From an uncultured bacterium (lineage in GTDB: Bacteria > Actinomycetota > Coriobacteriia > Coriobacteriales > Coriobacteriaceae): a DNA stretch of 40,056 nucleotides. The DNA lies in assembly GCA_905214465.1 (NCBI GenBank), contig CAJMMD010000020.1:1-40056 (forward strand). The letters are read 5' to 3'. Numbering within the stretch: the first letter of the stretch is position 1; every line of letters begins with the position of its first letter. The translations under genes and the position numbers were made by a program. This document shows positions 1 through 7,890 of the stretch, in pieces. The notes below the pieces were generated by a model that saw nothing but the letters and a program-made list of their open reading frames with translations, searched no databases and had not been told where the DNA came from.

Positions 1-27
1 GCATGGACTCTCCTCTGCCAAAAAGGA

Positions 28-94
28 AGTTGCGGTGGAATACGGTCTGTTTTGGCCGTTTATGGGCCAGTTTAGTCTGTATTTCACCGCAACT
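28..94. repeat. Imperfect inverted repeat / hairpin downstream of the M18 aminopeptidase
   Basis: Two 22-nt arms (28-49 and 73-94) pair through AGTTGCGGTG / CACCGCAACT and continue with wobble pairs. A small inner stem TGGCC/GGCCA lies in the loop. It sits just beyond the stop codon of the minus-strand aminopeptidase, so it may act as that gene's transcription terminator, but no T tract follows on either strand. A dispersed palindromic repeat is the alternative. Confidence 0.5.
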
Positions 95-107
95 GATGAA
101 GGGTTGG

Positions 108-1505
108 TTACGCGCGCTCGATGAAGGCCTTGTAGCCGCGATAGGCCTCGTAGATATCGGCCTTGTTAGCGACCTCCCACAGGGCGTGCATGGACAGGAC
201 GGCAACGCCAGAGTCGATGACGTTCATGCCGTACTTAGCCATGATGTATGCGATGGTGCCGCCGCCGCCCGCGTTGACGCGACCAAGCTCGCAGGTCTGG
301 AAGTCCACGCCGGCCTCGTCCATGATGTCGCGGATGAGGGCCACATACTCGGCGTCGGCGTCGTTAGAGCCGCCCTTGCCGCGGCTGCCCGTGTACTTGT
401 TAAAGCACAGGCCGCGACCCATAAAGGCTGCGTTCTTGGTTTCGAACTTGCCGGCGTAGCCCGGGTCGAAGCCGGCGGACACGTCGGAGGAGAGCATGCG
501 GCTGCGGGCGAGCGCGCGGCGCAGGGCCAGCGGGCTATCCTCGCCGGCGAGCGTCATGATCTCGGCGACGGTGTTCTCGAAGAAGCGGCTCGTCATGCCG
601 GTGGCACCTACGGAACCGATCTCCTCCTTGTCGACGATGAGTGTGATGCTCGTGCGCTCCACGTTGGCGACGTTGATCTGGGCGAGCATGGACGGATAGG
701 CGCAGACACGGTCGTCGTGGCCATAGCCCAGAATCATGGAGCGGTCGAGGCCCATGTCACGGGCGGGGCCGGCGGGCACGACCTCGATCTCGGCGGAGAG
801 GAAGTCCTCCTCCTCGACGTCGTACTGCTCCTTGAGGATATCCAGGAACATCTGCTTGACGGGCTCCTTGGGGGCATCCTTGTCGTCCTCGTCAAACTTG
901 ACGGGGCGGCCGCCCACGATCACGTCGAGGATCTCGGCGTCGACGGCGTCCTTGGCGGGCTTGGCCATCTGCTCGCTCGAGAGGTGGATCAGCAGGTCGG
1001 AGATGGTAAAGACCGGGTCGTCGGCCTTGTCACCGATGTTGATGTCGACGGTGGTGCCGTCCTTTTTGCAGATGACGCCCACGAGTGCGAGCGGGGAAGC
1101 GACCCAGTGGTAGCTCTTGACGCCGCCATAGTAGTGCGTGTCGAGATAAGCCATGTCGCCGGCCTCGAAGGCGGGGTTCTGCTTGAGGTCCAGGCGCGGC
1201 GAGTCCACGTGGGCGCCCAGGATGTTAAAGCCCTGCTCGAGCGGGGCGGTGCCCAGGTTGACGAGCATGAGGTCCTTGCCGTGGTTGGCGGCGTACACCT
1301 TGTCGCCGGCCTTGAGCGCGCGGCCCTCGGCGATCACGGTCTCCAGATTGACGTAGCCCGCCTCCTCGGCCATCTTGATACCGGCCTTGACGCACAGGCG
1401 CTCGGTCTTGTTCTCACTCAAAAACTGCTTATAGCCGCGGCAAAGCTCCTCGAGCTCCTCGATCTGCTGTGGCGTGTACTTTTTCCATGCGCTGGGACGC
1501 TCCAT
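108..1505 (-). CDS. M18 family aminopeptidase (aspartyl aminopeptidase type)
   Basis: Cytosolic zinc metallopeptidase of 465 aa, expected to release N-terminal residues from peptides and usually dodecameric in this family. The metal-binding set of the M18/M42 fold is visible: HVD at residues 99-101, the catalytic Glu pair in DKEEIGS (about 292-298), YGHDDR near 261-266, and a late His in SMHALWEV near residue 440. The start was placed at the ATG at 1505 because AAAGGAG lies 8 nt upstream; the reading frame stays open further upstream but that part overlaps polA antisense and has no family similarity. The length is normal for bacterial M18 enzymes. It is transcribed divergently from polA, with about 165 bp between the two starts. 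The family is clear; the exact substrate is not. Confidence 0.93.
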   Translation of the reverse strand: MERPSAWKKYTPQQIEELEELCRGYKQFLSENKTERLCVKAGIKMAEEAGYVNLETVIAEGRALKAGDKVYAANHGKDLMLVNLGTAPLEQGFNILGAHVDSPRLDLKQNPAFEAGDMAYLDTHYYGGVKSYHWVASPLALVGVICKKDGTTVDINIGDKADDPVFTISDLLIHLSSEQMAKPAKDAVDAEILDVIVGGRPVKFDEDDKDAPKEPVKQMFLDILKEQYDVEEEDFLSAEIEVVPAGPARDMGLDRSMILGYGHDDRVCAYPSMLAQINVANVERTSITLIVDKEEIGSVGATGMTSRFFENTVAEIMTLAGEDSPLALRRALARSRMLSSDVSAGFDPGYAGKFETKNAAFMGRGLCFNKYTGSRGKGGSNDADAEYVALIRDIMDEAGVDFQTCELGRVNAGGGGTIAYIMAKYGMNVIDSGVAVLSMHALWEVANKADIYEAYRGYKAFIERA

Positions 1506-1671
1506 GACGCAGGCTCCTTTCGGATCGATCGTGCTGGTTGATGTACCGTGATCCATCGTATCACGCGCGGGCCCGCGGCGGCAGGGAAGCCTGATGTGCG
1601 GTGGCCGCGGGGCGGGGAGCGTGTAAACTGGTGTGAGCAAACCGTGCCCAGCCCAAAGCGAGGTATTCAAT

Positions 1672-4416
1672 ATGTCTGACAAGCGCCGTACCTTTGCCGT
1701 CATCGACGGCAACTCGCTCATGCATCGCGCCTTCCACGCCGTGCCGCCGACCATGAACGCGCCGGACGGTCGCCCCACCAACGCGATCTTTGGTTTTCTG
1801 AACATGTTCCTCAAGATGATCGATGCCTTTAATCCCGACGGCGTTGTCGTGGCGTTTGACAAGGGCAAGCCGCGCGTGCGTATGGAGATGCTGCCGCAGT
1901 ACAAGGCGCAGCGCCCGCCCATGGACCCCGACCTGCACGCGCAGTTCCCCATGATCAAGGAGCTGCTCGCCGCGCTCAACGTGCCCATTTTGCAGTCCGA
2001 GGGCTGGGAAGGCGACGATATCCTGGGAACCATGGCGCGCCTGGGCGAGGAGGCCGGCTGCGACATGCTGCTGGTGACCGGCGACCGCGACATGTATCAG
2101 CTCGTGACCGAGCACGTCAACGTGGTCTCGACTCGCAAGGGCCTGTCCGACGTGGCGATCATGACGCCCGAGAGCGTGGACGACCTGTATCACGGCATCA
2201 CGCCGGCGCTCGTGCCCGATTTTTACGGTCTGAAGGGCGATACGTCGGACAACATTCCCGGCGTACCGGGCATCGGCCCCAAAAAGGCGAGTGCGCTCAT
2301 CGCGCAGTACGGCAGCCTTGACGAGGTCATCGCGCATGCTGACGAGGTCAAGGGCAAGATGGGAGAAAACCTGCGCGCACACATCGACGACGCGCTGCTG
2401 AGCCGTAAGGTGGCGACCATCCGCACCGATGCGCCCGTCGAGCTCGACTTTGACGAAACATCCTTCCCAGCGTTTTCTGCCGATGAGGTTTCCGCGGCGC
2501 TGGGTACGCTTGGTATCACCGCCATGCAGAACCGTTTCTTGGCGCTGATCGGCGGCGAGGGTGGCGCTGCTGCCAGCACGTTTGAGATTCCCGCCGTTTT
2601 GCGCGCAGCCGCCGGCGATGCTGGCGCGCTTGGTGCCGTTGCGGCTGAGGTCTCCCGCGTGATTGATGCCGGCGAGTGGGTCGCCGCCGTGGTGGACGAT
2701 GACAAGGAAGAGGGCGCGCTCTTTGGGCTGACGCGCACGCTGTGGTTGGCGACGTCCAAGGGCCTGTTTGCGCTCGAGGAGGGCGACAGCGGTGCGGCGG
2801 CTGAGGTTGAGGGCTTCAACTTCGCCCACGGCGTGATTGCCGGCGTGCTCGCGCGTCTGTTTATGGAAGGCCGTGTGGCGAGCCCGGATATGAAGGCGCT
2901 GCTGCATGAGCTTTCGCCCATTGATTCTTCTGAGCCCGAGCTCATGGATCCGCTTGCCGTCGATTCCACGCGCATCTTCGATACCGTGGTCGCCGCCTAC
3001 CTGCTGGATTCCGACCGCTCCGAGTTTGATGAGGCGTATCTGGCTGATACCTATCTGCAGATGGCGCTGCCTGCGGCGCGCGGCGCGGAGGGTGCCGGCG
3101 AGCACGCTCCTGTTCCCGCTGCCCGCACTGCGGCCCTGACGCTGACGCTCGTGGCGCCGCTGCGCGACCGCATGGCCCGTGAGAACGCTGCCAACGTGTT
3201 CGATGGCATCGAGATGCCGCTCGTGCCGGTGCTTGCCAAGATGGAGCGCGCGGGCATGCTCGTGGATCCCGACCGCCTGCGTAATCTGTCCGAGGGCCTG
3301 GCGACCCAGATCACCGAGGTCGAGCGCAGCATTCGCGACCTAGCGGGTGACGAGACCTTTAATATTGGCAGTCCCATGCAGCTGTCGCATGTGCTCTTTG
3401 ATGTGATGGGGCTTCCGACCAAGGGCCTCAAGAAGACTAAGCGCGGCTACTATTCGACCAACGCCAAGGTGTTGAGCGACCTTGCCCGCGACCACGAAAT
3501 CGTGCGTCTGATCTTGGATTGGCGTGAAAAGTCCAAAATCAAGTCCACCTATCTGGACACGCTGGGCCCGCTGCGCCGTGGTGACGGTCGCGTGCACACC
3601 ACGTACAACCAGACCATCACGGCAACGGGGCGTCTGTCCTCGAGCGACCCGAACCTGCAGAACATCCCGACGCGCTCGGAGCTGGGTCGTACCGTCAAGA
3701 CGGCGTTTTCGGCAGGCGAGGGAAGCGTCTTTTTGGCGGTGGACTACTCGCAGATCGAGCTGCGTCTGCTGGCGCATCTCTCAGGTGACGAGCACTTGGT
3801 GCGCGCCTTTAGCGAGGGCGAGGACTTCCATGCCGAGACAGCCGCGCGCGTGTTTGGCGTGCCGGTGTCCGAGGTGACGCCCGACTTGCGCAGCCGTGCC
3901 AAGGCCGTGAACTTTGGCATTGTGTACGGTCAGCAGGCTTACGGCCTGTCGCAGTCGCTGCATATCTCGATGGCCGAGGCACGCGACATGATCGACCGCT
4001 ACTACGAGGCATATCCGGGCGTGCGCACGTTCCTCGACAACGTGGTGGCGCACGCCAAGCAGACGGGCTATGCCGAGACCATGTACGGCCGCCGTCGCCA
4101 TATTCCGGAGCTCAAGGCCAAAAATCCGCAGCTGCGTGGCTTTGGCGAGCGCACGGCCATGAACCACCCTATGCAGGGCACCGCCGCCGACATCATCAAG
4201 ATCGCGATGGCCCGCGTAAGCCGTCGCCTGGAAGAAGAAGGCTTTGCCGCCCACATGATCCTGCAGGTACACGACGAACTGGACTTTGAGTGCCCAGTCG
4301 ATGAAGTCGAGCGCCTAACCACCATGGTCCGCGACGTCATGGAGCACGTAGTAGACCTCCGCGTACCGTTGATCGCCGAAGCCAGCACCGGCATAACCTG
4401 GGCCGACGCGAAATAG
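1672..4416 (+). CDS. polA: DNA polymerase I
   Basis: Repair and Okazaki-fragment-processing polymerase of 914 aa. The N-terminal 5'-3' exonuclease/flap domain (about 1-290) begins with TFAVIDGNSLMHRAFHAV and contains GDTSDNIPGVPGIGPKKA. The C-terminal polymerase domain carries motif A (DYSQIELRLLAHLSGD, from residue 691), the finger motif (RSRAKAVNFGIVYGQ) and motif C (VHDEL, residues 866-870). The middle segment (about 300-520) is poorly conserved: I do not see the DxE pair of an active 3'-5' proofreading exonuclease, although an FDTVVAAY stretch resembles a later exonuclease motif. Proofreading is probably lost, as in several other bacterial Pol I enzymes. The ATG at 1672 is chosen over a GTG at 1633 because MSDKRRTF matches the usual N terminus. 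Confidence 0.97.
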   Translation: MSDKRRTFAVIDGNSLMHRAFHAVPPTMNAPDGRPTNAIFGFLNMFLKMIDAFNPDGVVVAFDKGKPRVRMEMLPQYKAQRPPMDPDLHAQFPMIKELLAALNVPILQSEGWEGDDILGTMARLGEEAGCDMLLVTGDRDMYQLVTEHVNVVSTRKGLSDVAIMTPESVDDLYHGITPALVPDFYGLKGDTSDNIPGVPGIGPKKASALIAQYGSLDEVIAHADEVKGKMGENLRAHIDDALLSRKVATIRTDAPVELDFDETSFPAFSADEVSAALGTLGITAMQNRFLALIGGEGGAAASTFEIPAVLRAAAGDAGALGAVAAEVSRVIDAGEWVAAVVDDDKEEGALFGLTRTLWLATSKGLFALEEGDSGAAAEVEGFNFAHGVIAGVLARLFMEGRVASPDMKALLHELSPIDSSEPELMDPLAVDSTRIFDTVVAAYLLDSDRSEFDEAYLADTYLQMALPAARGAEGAGEHAPVPAARTAALTLTLVAPLRDRMARENAANVFDGIEMPLVPVLAKMERAGMLVDPDRLRNLSEGLATQITEVERSIRDLAGDETFNIGSPMQLSHVLFDVMGLPTKGLKKTKRGYYSTNAKVLSDLARDHEIVRLILDWREKSKIKSTYLDTLGPLRRGDGRVHTTYNQTITATGRLSSSDPNLQNIPTRSELGRTVKTAFSAGEGSVFLAVDYSQIELRLLAHLSGDEHLVRAFSEGEDFHAETAARVFGVPVSEVTPDLRSRAKAVNFGIVYGQQAYGLSQSLHISMAEARDMIDRYYEAYPGVRTFLDNVVAHAKQTGYAETMYGRRRHIPELKAKNPQLRGFGERTAMNHPMQGTAADIIKIAMARVSRRLEEEGFAAHMILQVHDELDFECPVDEVERLTTMVRDVMEHVVDLRVPLIAEASTGITWADAK

Positions 4417-4464
4417 GAAAGCACTCGGTAAGGCAAGCTCGCCCAAGACGCAAGCCCCCACATA

Positions 4465-4504
4465 CTTAAGATTTGGGACAAACACTACTGATTAATTTGT
4501 CCCA
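4465..4504. repeat. 40-nt palindromic intergenic repeat, copy 1
   Basis: It begins CTTAAGATTTGGGACAAA and ends GATTAATTTGTCCCA. TGGGACAAA and TTTGTCCCA are perfect 9-nt inverted arms. A second copy differing only in the spacer lies at 29806-29845, between unrelated genes. The conserved ends with a variable loop suggest a dispersed repeat or a shared protein-binding or termination signal. Confidence 0.75.
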
Positions 4505-4516
4505 CAGTAACCAAAA

Positions 4517-4553
4517 CAGAGGGGAGCCCCTTCCAACAAGGAGCTCCCCTCTG
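4517..4553 (+). terminator. Hairpin downstream of polA
   Basis: The 11-bp stem CAGAGGGGAGC / GCTCCCCTCTG (4517-4527 and 4543-4553) has a loop with a further CCTT/AAGG pairing. It lies 100 bp after the polA stop. No strong T run follows, so termination is likely but not certain. Confidence 0.5.
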
Positions 4554-4620
4554 CTCAAATCATTTCAGCTAAGTATCTAGACACTCAAGACGCCATCCTG
4601 GCGGCAAGTAAGTAAACCTA

Positions 4621-4749
4621 GGGCCTGGCCGGGCGGCACGGGTTAACTTTTCGTAGATTCCGCACGCAAAGAAAGCCACTTAATGTGGCTTTCGTCTTGC
4701 GCAGGACCTGACCGAGCGAAAAGTTAACCCGTGCCGCCCGGCCAGGCCC
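4621..4749. repeat. 129-bp element with perfect 33-bp inverted arms
   Basis: The arms at 4621-4653 and 4717-4749 are exact reverse complements over 33 nt (left arm starts GGGCCTGGCCGGGCGGCACG, right arm ends CCCGGCCAGGCCC). The 63-nt centre holds a second perfect hairpin, GAAAGCCAC / GTGGCTTTC (4671-4679 and 4685-4693). Outside the arms, 4589-4604 and 4768-4783 match in inverted orientation at 15 of 16 positions; the right copy is the last codons of the HAD gene, so the left copy looks like a duplicated gene tail. The whole reads as a nested palindrome of about 195 bp. It could be a MITE-like element, an inverted duplication, or a very strong terminator for the minus-strand HAD gene. Confidence 0.85.
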
Positions 4750-4759
4750 GATGGGACGG

Positions 4760-5587
4760 CTAACGAGCCGCCAAGATGGCGTCGATGAGCGTCAGTACGC
4801 CCCCGTCGTTGTTGCTCGGAATGCGCCACTTGGCGTGCGCATTCATGTGCTCCTCGGCATTGTCCACGATGAAGCTGTGACCGACGCGCTCCAGCATGGG
4901 GATGTCGTTGTAGGTGTCGCCCACGGCGGCAGCATCGGCAATATCGATGCCCAGGTGCTCGCACAGGTGCACGACGCCGGCGCCCTTGTCGACGCCCAGG
5001 TTCATCAAGTCGATCCACTCGCGCCCGGCGTTGGTGACGTAGAGCTTGTCCGAGAACTCGGGGCTATAGGTCTCGCGGAAAGCGGGCTCGGCGTCGTAGC
5101 CGGGGAAGAAGATCGAAATCTTGTTGGACTCGAGATCAATGCCCTCAAAGCTGTCGACGTAGTTGATTGTGTTGTAGTAGACGCTAATCTCGTCGTGGTA
5201 TTGATGGTCGCGGGCAAGTACGTAGAACTCGTCGAAGCAGCACAGGACGGGGACAGCGCGAGGATCCTCCGAGGCACGGCTCAAGACCTGCTGATACAGC
5301 TCCACGTCAATATTGCTCTTATAGATATAGCTACCGCGATAGATCACGCACGCTCCGTTGTCGGGACAAAAAGCGAGGCGGTTCTTAATGCCCTCGAACA
5401 TTTCCTCGAGCTTGGGGGCGGGACGTCCGCTGGCGGGGCAGAATACGATGCCTGCGTCGGCGAGCTTGTCCAGGCGCTCATCAAGACCCTGGGGCAGCAC
5501 ACGCTCGTCGGTCAGCAGCGTCTTGTCCATATCGACGGCGAGAAGCTTAATGTTGCCGATGTTGGCGTCCGATTCGTAAGTTTGCAT
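4760..5587 (-). CDS. Cof-type HAD-superfamily phosphatase
   Basis: Predicted cytosolic Mg2+-dependent sugar-phosphate or nucleotide phosphatase of 275 aa. Motif I is AVDMDKTLL near residues 17-25 (nucleophile Asp), motif II is the ASGR of CPASGRPA, and motif III/IV is VDKGAGV followed by VGDTYNDIPML. The large insertion between motifs II and III marks the type II (Cof) cap. AAAGG lies upstream of the ATG at 5587, which fixes the start. The 3' end (DAILAAR, TAG at 4760-4762) is mirrored by a near-copy at 4589-4615 that would read DAILAASK then stop. The gene is monocistronic. The substrate cannot be told from sequence. Confidence 0.9.
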   Translation of the reverse strand: MQTYESDANIGNIKLLAVDMDKTLLTDERVLPQGLDERLDKLADAGIVFCPASGRPAPKLEEMFEGIKNRLAFCPDNGACVIYRGSYIYKSNIDVELYQQVLSRASEDPRAVPVLCCFDEFYVLARDHQYHDEISVYYNTINYVDSFEGIDLESNKISIFFPGYDAEPAFRETYSPEFSDKLYVTNAGREWIDLMNLGVDKGAGVVHLCEHLGIDIADAAAVGDTYNDIPMLERVGHSFIVDNAEEHMNAHAKWRIPSNNDGGVLTLIDAILAAR

Positions 5588-5730
5588 AAAAATGCGCCTT
5601 TCGTTTCGAGATTGTTTCAGACGTTATAACCATCAACTAGTAGTCGAGCGTATTTTCGCAGGAATGGCGCGTATTTGCACTGCAATTCACAAACTAATGA
5701 AAAAACTTTTCAGAAATTTGAATTTGTCGC

Positions 5731-5758
5731 TTGCGCAGCGTGCACTTTATCGTAATAT
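5731..5758 (+). promoter_or_regulatory. Candidate promoter for the argG leader transcript
   Basis: TTGCGC (5731-5736), a 16-nt spacer and TAATAT (5753-5758) resemble a sigma-A promoter within an AT-rich stretch. Transcription starting near 5765 would include the arginine-rich leader ORF at 5862. This is a weak consensus match, chosen mainly by position. Confidence 0.4.
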
Positions 5759-5861
5759 AGCGACCATCGAAAACGGAGACGGCAAAAGAGCCGTTTACCG
5801 AGGAAAAGGTACCGTTTGCGATATTTGAATTGCGCCCGGCGATACGTGAAAGGAGAGGCAG

Positions 5862-5936
5862 ATGCAGTTCGTAAAGATCATCACCACTGCAGACAATGCC
5901 ATCCGACGCCAGCGCGCAATTTCCCGACGACGATAA
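5862..5936 (+). CDS. Arginine-rich 24-aa leader peptide upstream of argG
   Basis: A short ORF with an excellent ribosome binding site (AAAGGAGAGGCAG just before the ATG). Its last ten residues read RRQRAISRRR, so 6 of 10 are Arg, ending CGA CGA CGA TAA. It lies 205 nt upstream of argG, the obvious target for arginine-responsive control. Downstream of it are short segments that can pair in mutually exclusive ways: CTCTGT (5944-5949) with ACAGAG (5972-5977), CCTCAA (5967-5972) with TTGAGG (5983-5988), and TTGAGGTC (5983-5990) with GACCTCAA (6077-6084). This is the layout of a ribosome-mediated attenuator: slow translation of Arg codons would shift the fold. No classical terminator U tract is obvious, so control could act on Rho, stability or argG translation. 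The ORF and motifs are seen; regulation is inferred. Confidence 0.68.
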   Translation: MQFVKIITTADNAIRRQRAISRRR

Positions 5937-5943
5937 CAATCGT

Positions 5944-6084
5944 CTCTGTCCGCATGGGGCGCAATGCCTCAACAGAGTCATTTTGAGGTCGTTGGGTTTA
6001 AGCACGACATAGCCGCATGTTTCTAGGGCATGCCTGTGATGCATTCTGCTGAATAACCTGATATTGCACGGTTTTTGACCTCAA
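5944..6084 (+). promoter_or_regulatory. Candidate attenuator-like leader structure before argG
   Basis: Four short segments downstream of the Arg-rich leader can pair 1:2, 2:3 or 3:4 (CTCTGT, CCTCAACAGAG, TTGAGGTC, GACCTCAA). The last pairing spans 5983-5990 and 6077-6084 and encloses a GCATG/CATGC hairpin. The arms are only 6-8 bp, so the fold needs comparative support. Confidence 0.42.
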
Positions 6085-6141
6085 GGTGACTTGCAACTGA
6101 CCGATGTTCTAACTAGCTACCAAGGGCGAAAGGAAACAGCC

Positions 6142-7368
6142 ATGAGCAAGGAAAAAGTCGTTCTCGCATATTCCGGTGGTCTTGATACATCCGTATGTGT
6201 CAAGTGGCTCCAGGACGAGAAGAATCTCGATGTCGTTTGTGTCTGCGGCAACGTGGGCCAGGAAGAGACCGGACTGGATGCCAAGAAGCAGAAGGCGCTC
6301 GACCTGGGCGTTCTCGATTGCCAGGTGCTCGACCTGCGCGACGAGTTCTCCGATGAGTTCCTGACCAAAGCCATCGCAGCAAACTCCATGTACGAGAACA
6401 AGTACCCGCTGCTCTCCGCCCTGTCTCGCCCGCTGCTTGCCAAGAAGCTTGTCGAGGTCGCTCACGAGTTTGGCGCGACCTACGTCGCCCACGGCTGCAC
6501 CGGCAAGGGTAACGACCAGGTTCGTTTTGAGGCTGCCGTCAAGGCCCTCGACCCCGAGCTTAAGGTTATCGCCCCGGTTCGCGAGTGGGATCTGAAGTGC
6601 CGTCCCGATGAGGTTGCCTATGCTCACGCCCACAACGTGCCGGTTCCCGAGGGCGCCAACGACAACCCCTATTCCATCGACGACAACCTGTGGGGTCGCG
6701 CCATCGAGTGCGGTCACCTGGAGGATCCCTGGAACGAGCCGCTCGACGACGCCTGGGTTATGACCAAGAACCCCGAGGACACGCCGGACACCCCGACCTA
6801 CACCGAGATTGAGTTTGAGGCGGGCAAGCCCGTCGCCGTCGATGGCAAGAAGATGAAACTCTCCGAGATCGTCATCGCCCTCAACAAGATCTCTGGTGAC
6901 AACGGCTTTGGCCGTCTCGACCTGGTCGAGGATCGTCTGGTGGGCCTCAAGAGCCGTGAGTGCTATGAGGTTCCCGGCGCCCTGACGCTCATCACCGCCC
7001 ACAAGGCACTTGAGGACATTTGCGTCGAGGGCGACCTGCTCAAGACCAAGATCAAGCTCGAGCAGGATTGGGCCACCGCCGTGTACAACGGCCAGTGGTA
7101 CAGCCCGCTCAAGAACGCGCTCGATGCCTTTATGGCCGATACCCAGAAGTTCGTGACCGGTACCGTCCGTCTGAAGTTCTTTAAGGGCAACTGCCATGTC
7201 GTCGGTCGCAAGAGCCCGTTTAGCCTGTATGACTACGGTCTGGCTACCTACGACCGCGACACCACGTTTGACGAGAAGGCCAGCGCCGGCTTTATCGAGA
7301 TCGATACGCTGTCGCTCAAGACGTGGGCAAAGGTCCAGGGTCCCAGCTCCGCTGCCGCCCAGGCCTAG
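6142..7368 (+). CDS. argG: Argininosuccinate synthase
   Basis: Joins citrulline and aspartate with ATP hydrolysis to AMP, the seventh step of arginine synthesis in the cytosol. The 408-aa product starts MSKEKVVLAYSGGLDTSV, with the PP-loop SGGLDTS at residues 11-17, and contains the family stretches AHGCTGKGNDQVRFE and NPYSIDDNLWGRAIE. The length is normal. The ATG at 6142 is preceded by GAAAGGAAA; an in-frame start at 6091 would add residues outside the family. argH follows after about 520 bp that include a terminator and a small ORF, so the two genes may be separate transcripts. Upstream sits the Arg-rich leader. Confidence 0.97.
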   Translation: MSKEKVVLAYSGGLDTSVCVKWLQDEKNLDVVCVCGNVGQEETGLDAKKQKALDLGVLDCQVLDLRDEFSDEFLTKAIAANSMYENKYPLLSALSRPLLAKKLVEVAHEFGATYVAHGCTGKGNDQVRFEAAVKALDPELKVIAPVREWDLKCRPDEVAYAHAHNVPVPEGANDNPYSIDDNLWGRAIECGHLEDPWNEPLDDAWVMTKNPEDTPDTPTYTEIEFEAGKPVAVDGKKMKLSEIVIALNKISGDNGFGRLDLVEDRLVGLKSRECYEVPGALTLITAHKALEDICVEGDLLKTKIKLEQDWATAVYNGQWYSPLKNALDAFMADTQKFVTGTVRLKFFKGNCHVVGRKSPFSLYDYGLATYDRDTTFDEKASAGFIEIDTLSLKTWAKVQGPSSAAAQA

Positions 7369-7522
7369 CGCCTCCTTCCCTTGGTATCCGCGCGGCCCAT
7401 CCGCGTGATACATAACGGGCGCACGGGGTCCCTACCTTTCGTTATGCTTGCTGACACTTCTTAACATCGGTGGCCCCTACGTTCCGCCCGCATAAATGAT
7501 GCCGCGTCTACGGCTGAGTCCG

Positions 7523-7550
7523 AGCCCCGCCGGGGTTGTCCGGCGGGGCT
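7523..7550 (+). terminator. GC-rich hairpin after argG
   Basis: A perfect 11-bp stem AGCCCCGCCGG / CCGGCGGGGCT with a 6-nt loop, followed by CCTTCTATC. The stem is strong but the T tract is weak. It separates argG from the small ORF and argH. Confidence 0.65.
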
Positions 7551-7601
7551 CCTTCTATCAATTTGGCGGCTCTGTGCCTATATATATGAGGAGTATCCAT
7601 T

Positions 7602-7772
7602 ATGTTCAACGCTATCGCGCATGCCTTACTTGCCCTCGCGCCCGAGTTCGATGCTGCAAAGGTCGAGGACGTTCCTGTGAGCCTGAAGGCCTGGATCGAT
7701 GGTTCGCAGGGCAACATTCGGAGGGAGACGTTGGGCGCCAAGTGCATGGCGCGTCACTTCTTTGCAAATTAG
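7602..7772 (+). CDS. Small orphan ORF (56 aa) between argG and argH
   Basis: An ATG preceded by GAGGAG at 8 nt spacing opens a 56-codon frame beginning MFNAIAHALLALAPEFDA and ending CMARHFFAN. Base composition is gene-like and there is a good ribosome binding site, but I recognise no family, signal peptide or membrane segment. The N-terminal 15 residues are mildly hydrophobic. It lies after the argG terminator and 118 bp before argH. It could be a real small protein linked to arginine genes or a decayed remnant. Confidence 0.5.
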   Translation: MFNAIAHALLALAPEFDAAKVEDVPVSLKAWIDGSQGNIRRETLGAKCMARHFFAN

Positions 7773-7890
7773 CTATATGGCCTCGCACATGGTGGGGAAT
7801 ATGCAAAACTAGCGGTTGAGAAATCGCTTTAGCGACAGGGCGCATTGCTTTGGGCGCTTGTTTTGGGATTTGATGAAAGGGGACGGTTCC

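Larger units (their letters stand above)
4417..4759. other. Repeat-rich intergenic region between polA and a HAD gene
   Basis: No gene is seen. The region holds three structures in a row: a 40-nt palindromic repeat (4465-4504), a GC hairpin (4517-4553), and a large inverted-repeat element (4621-4749) whose outer flank also mirrors the 3' end of the neighbouring HAD gene. Confidence 0.7.

Noticed and set aside
3..1541. 512-codon plus-strand frame over the M18 gene
   Set aside because: Antisense shadow of a clear aminopeptidase, rich in Val/Gly/Leu, with no ribosome site.
5592..5828. 78-codon frame between HAD and argG genes
   Set aside because: No ribosome site, atypical composition, and it lies in an AT-rich promoter region.
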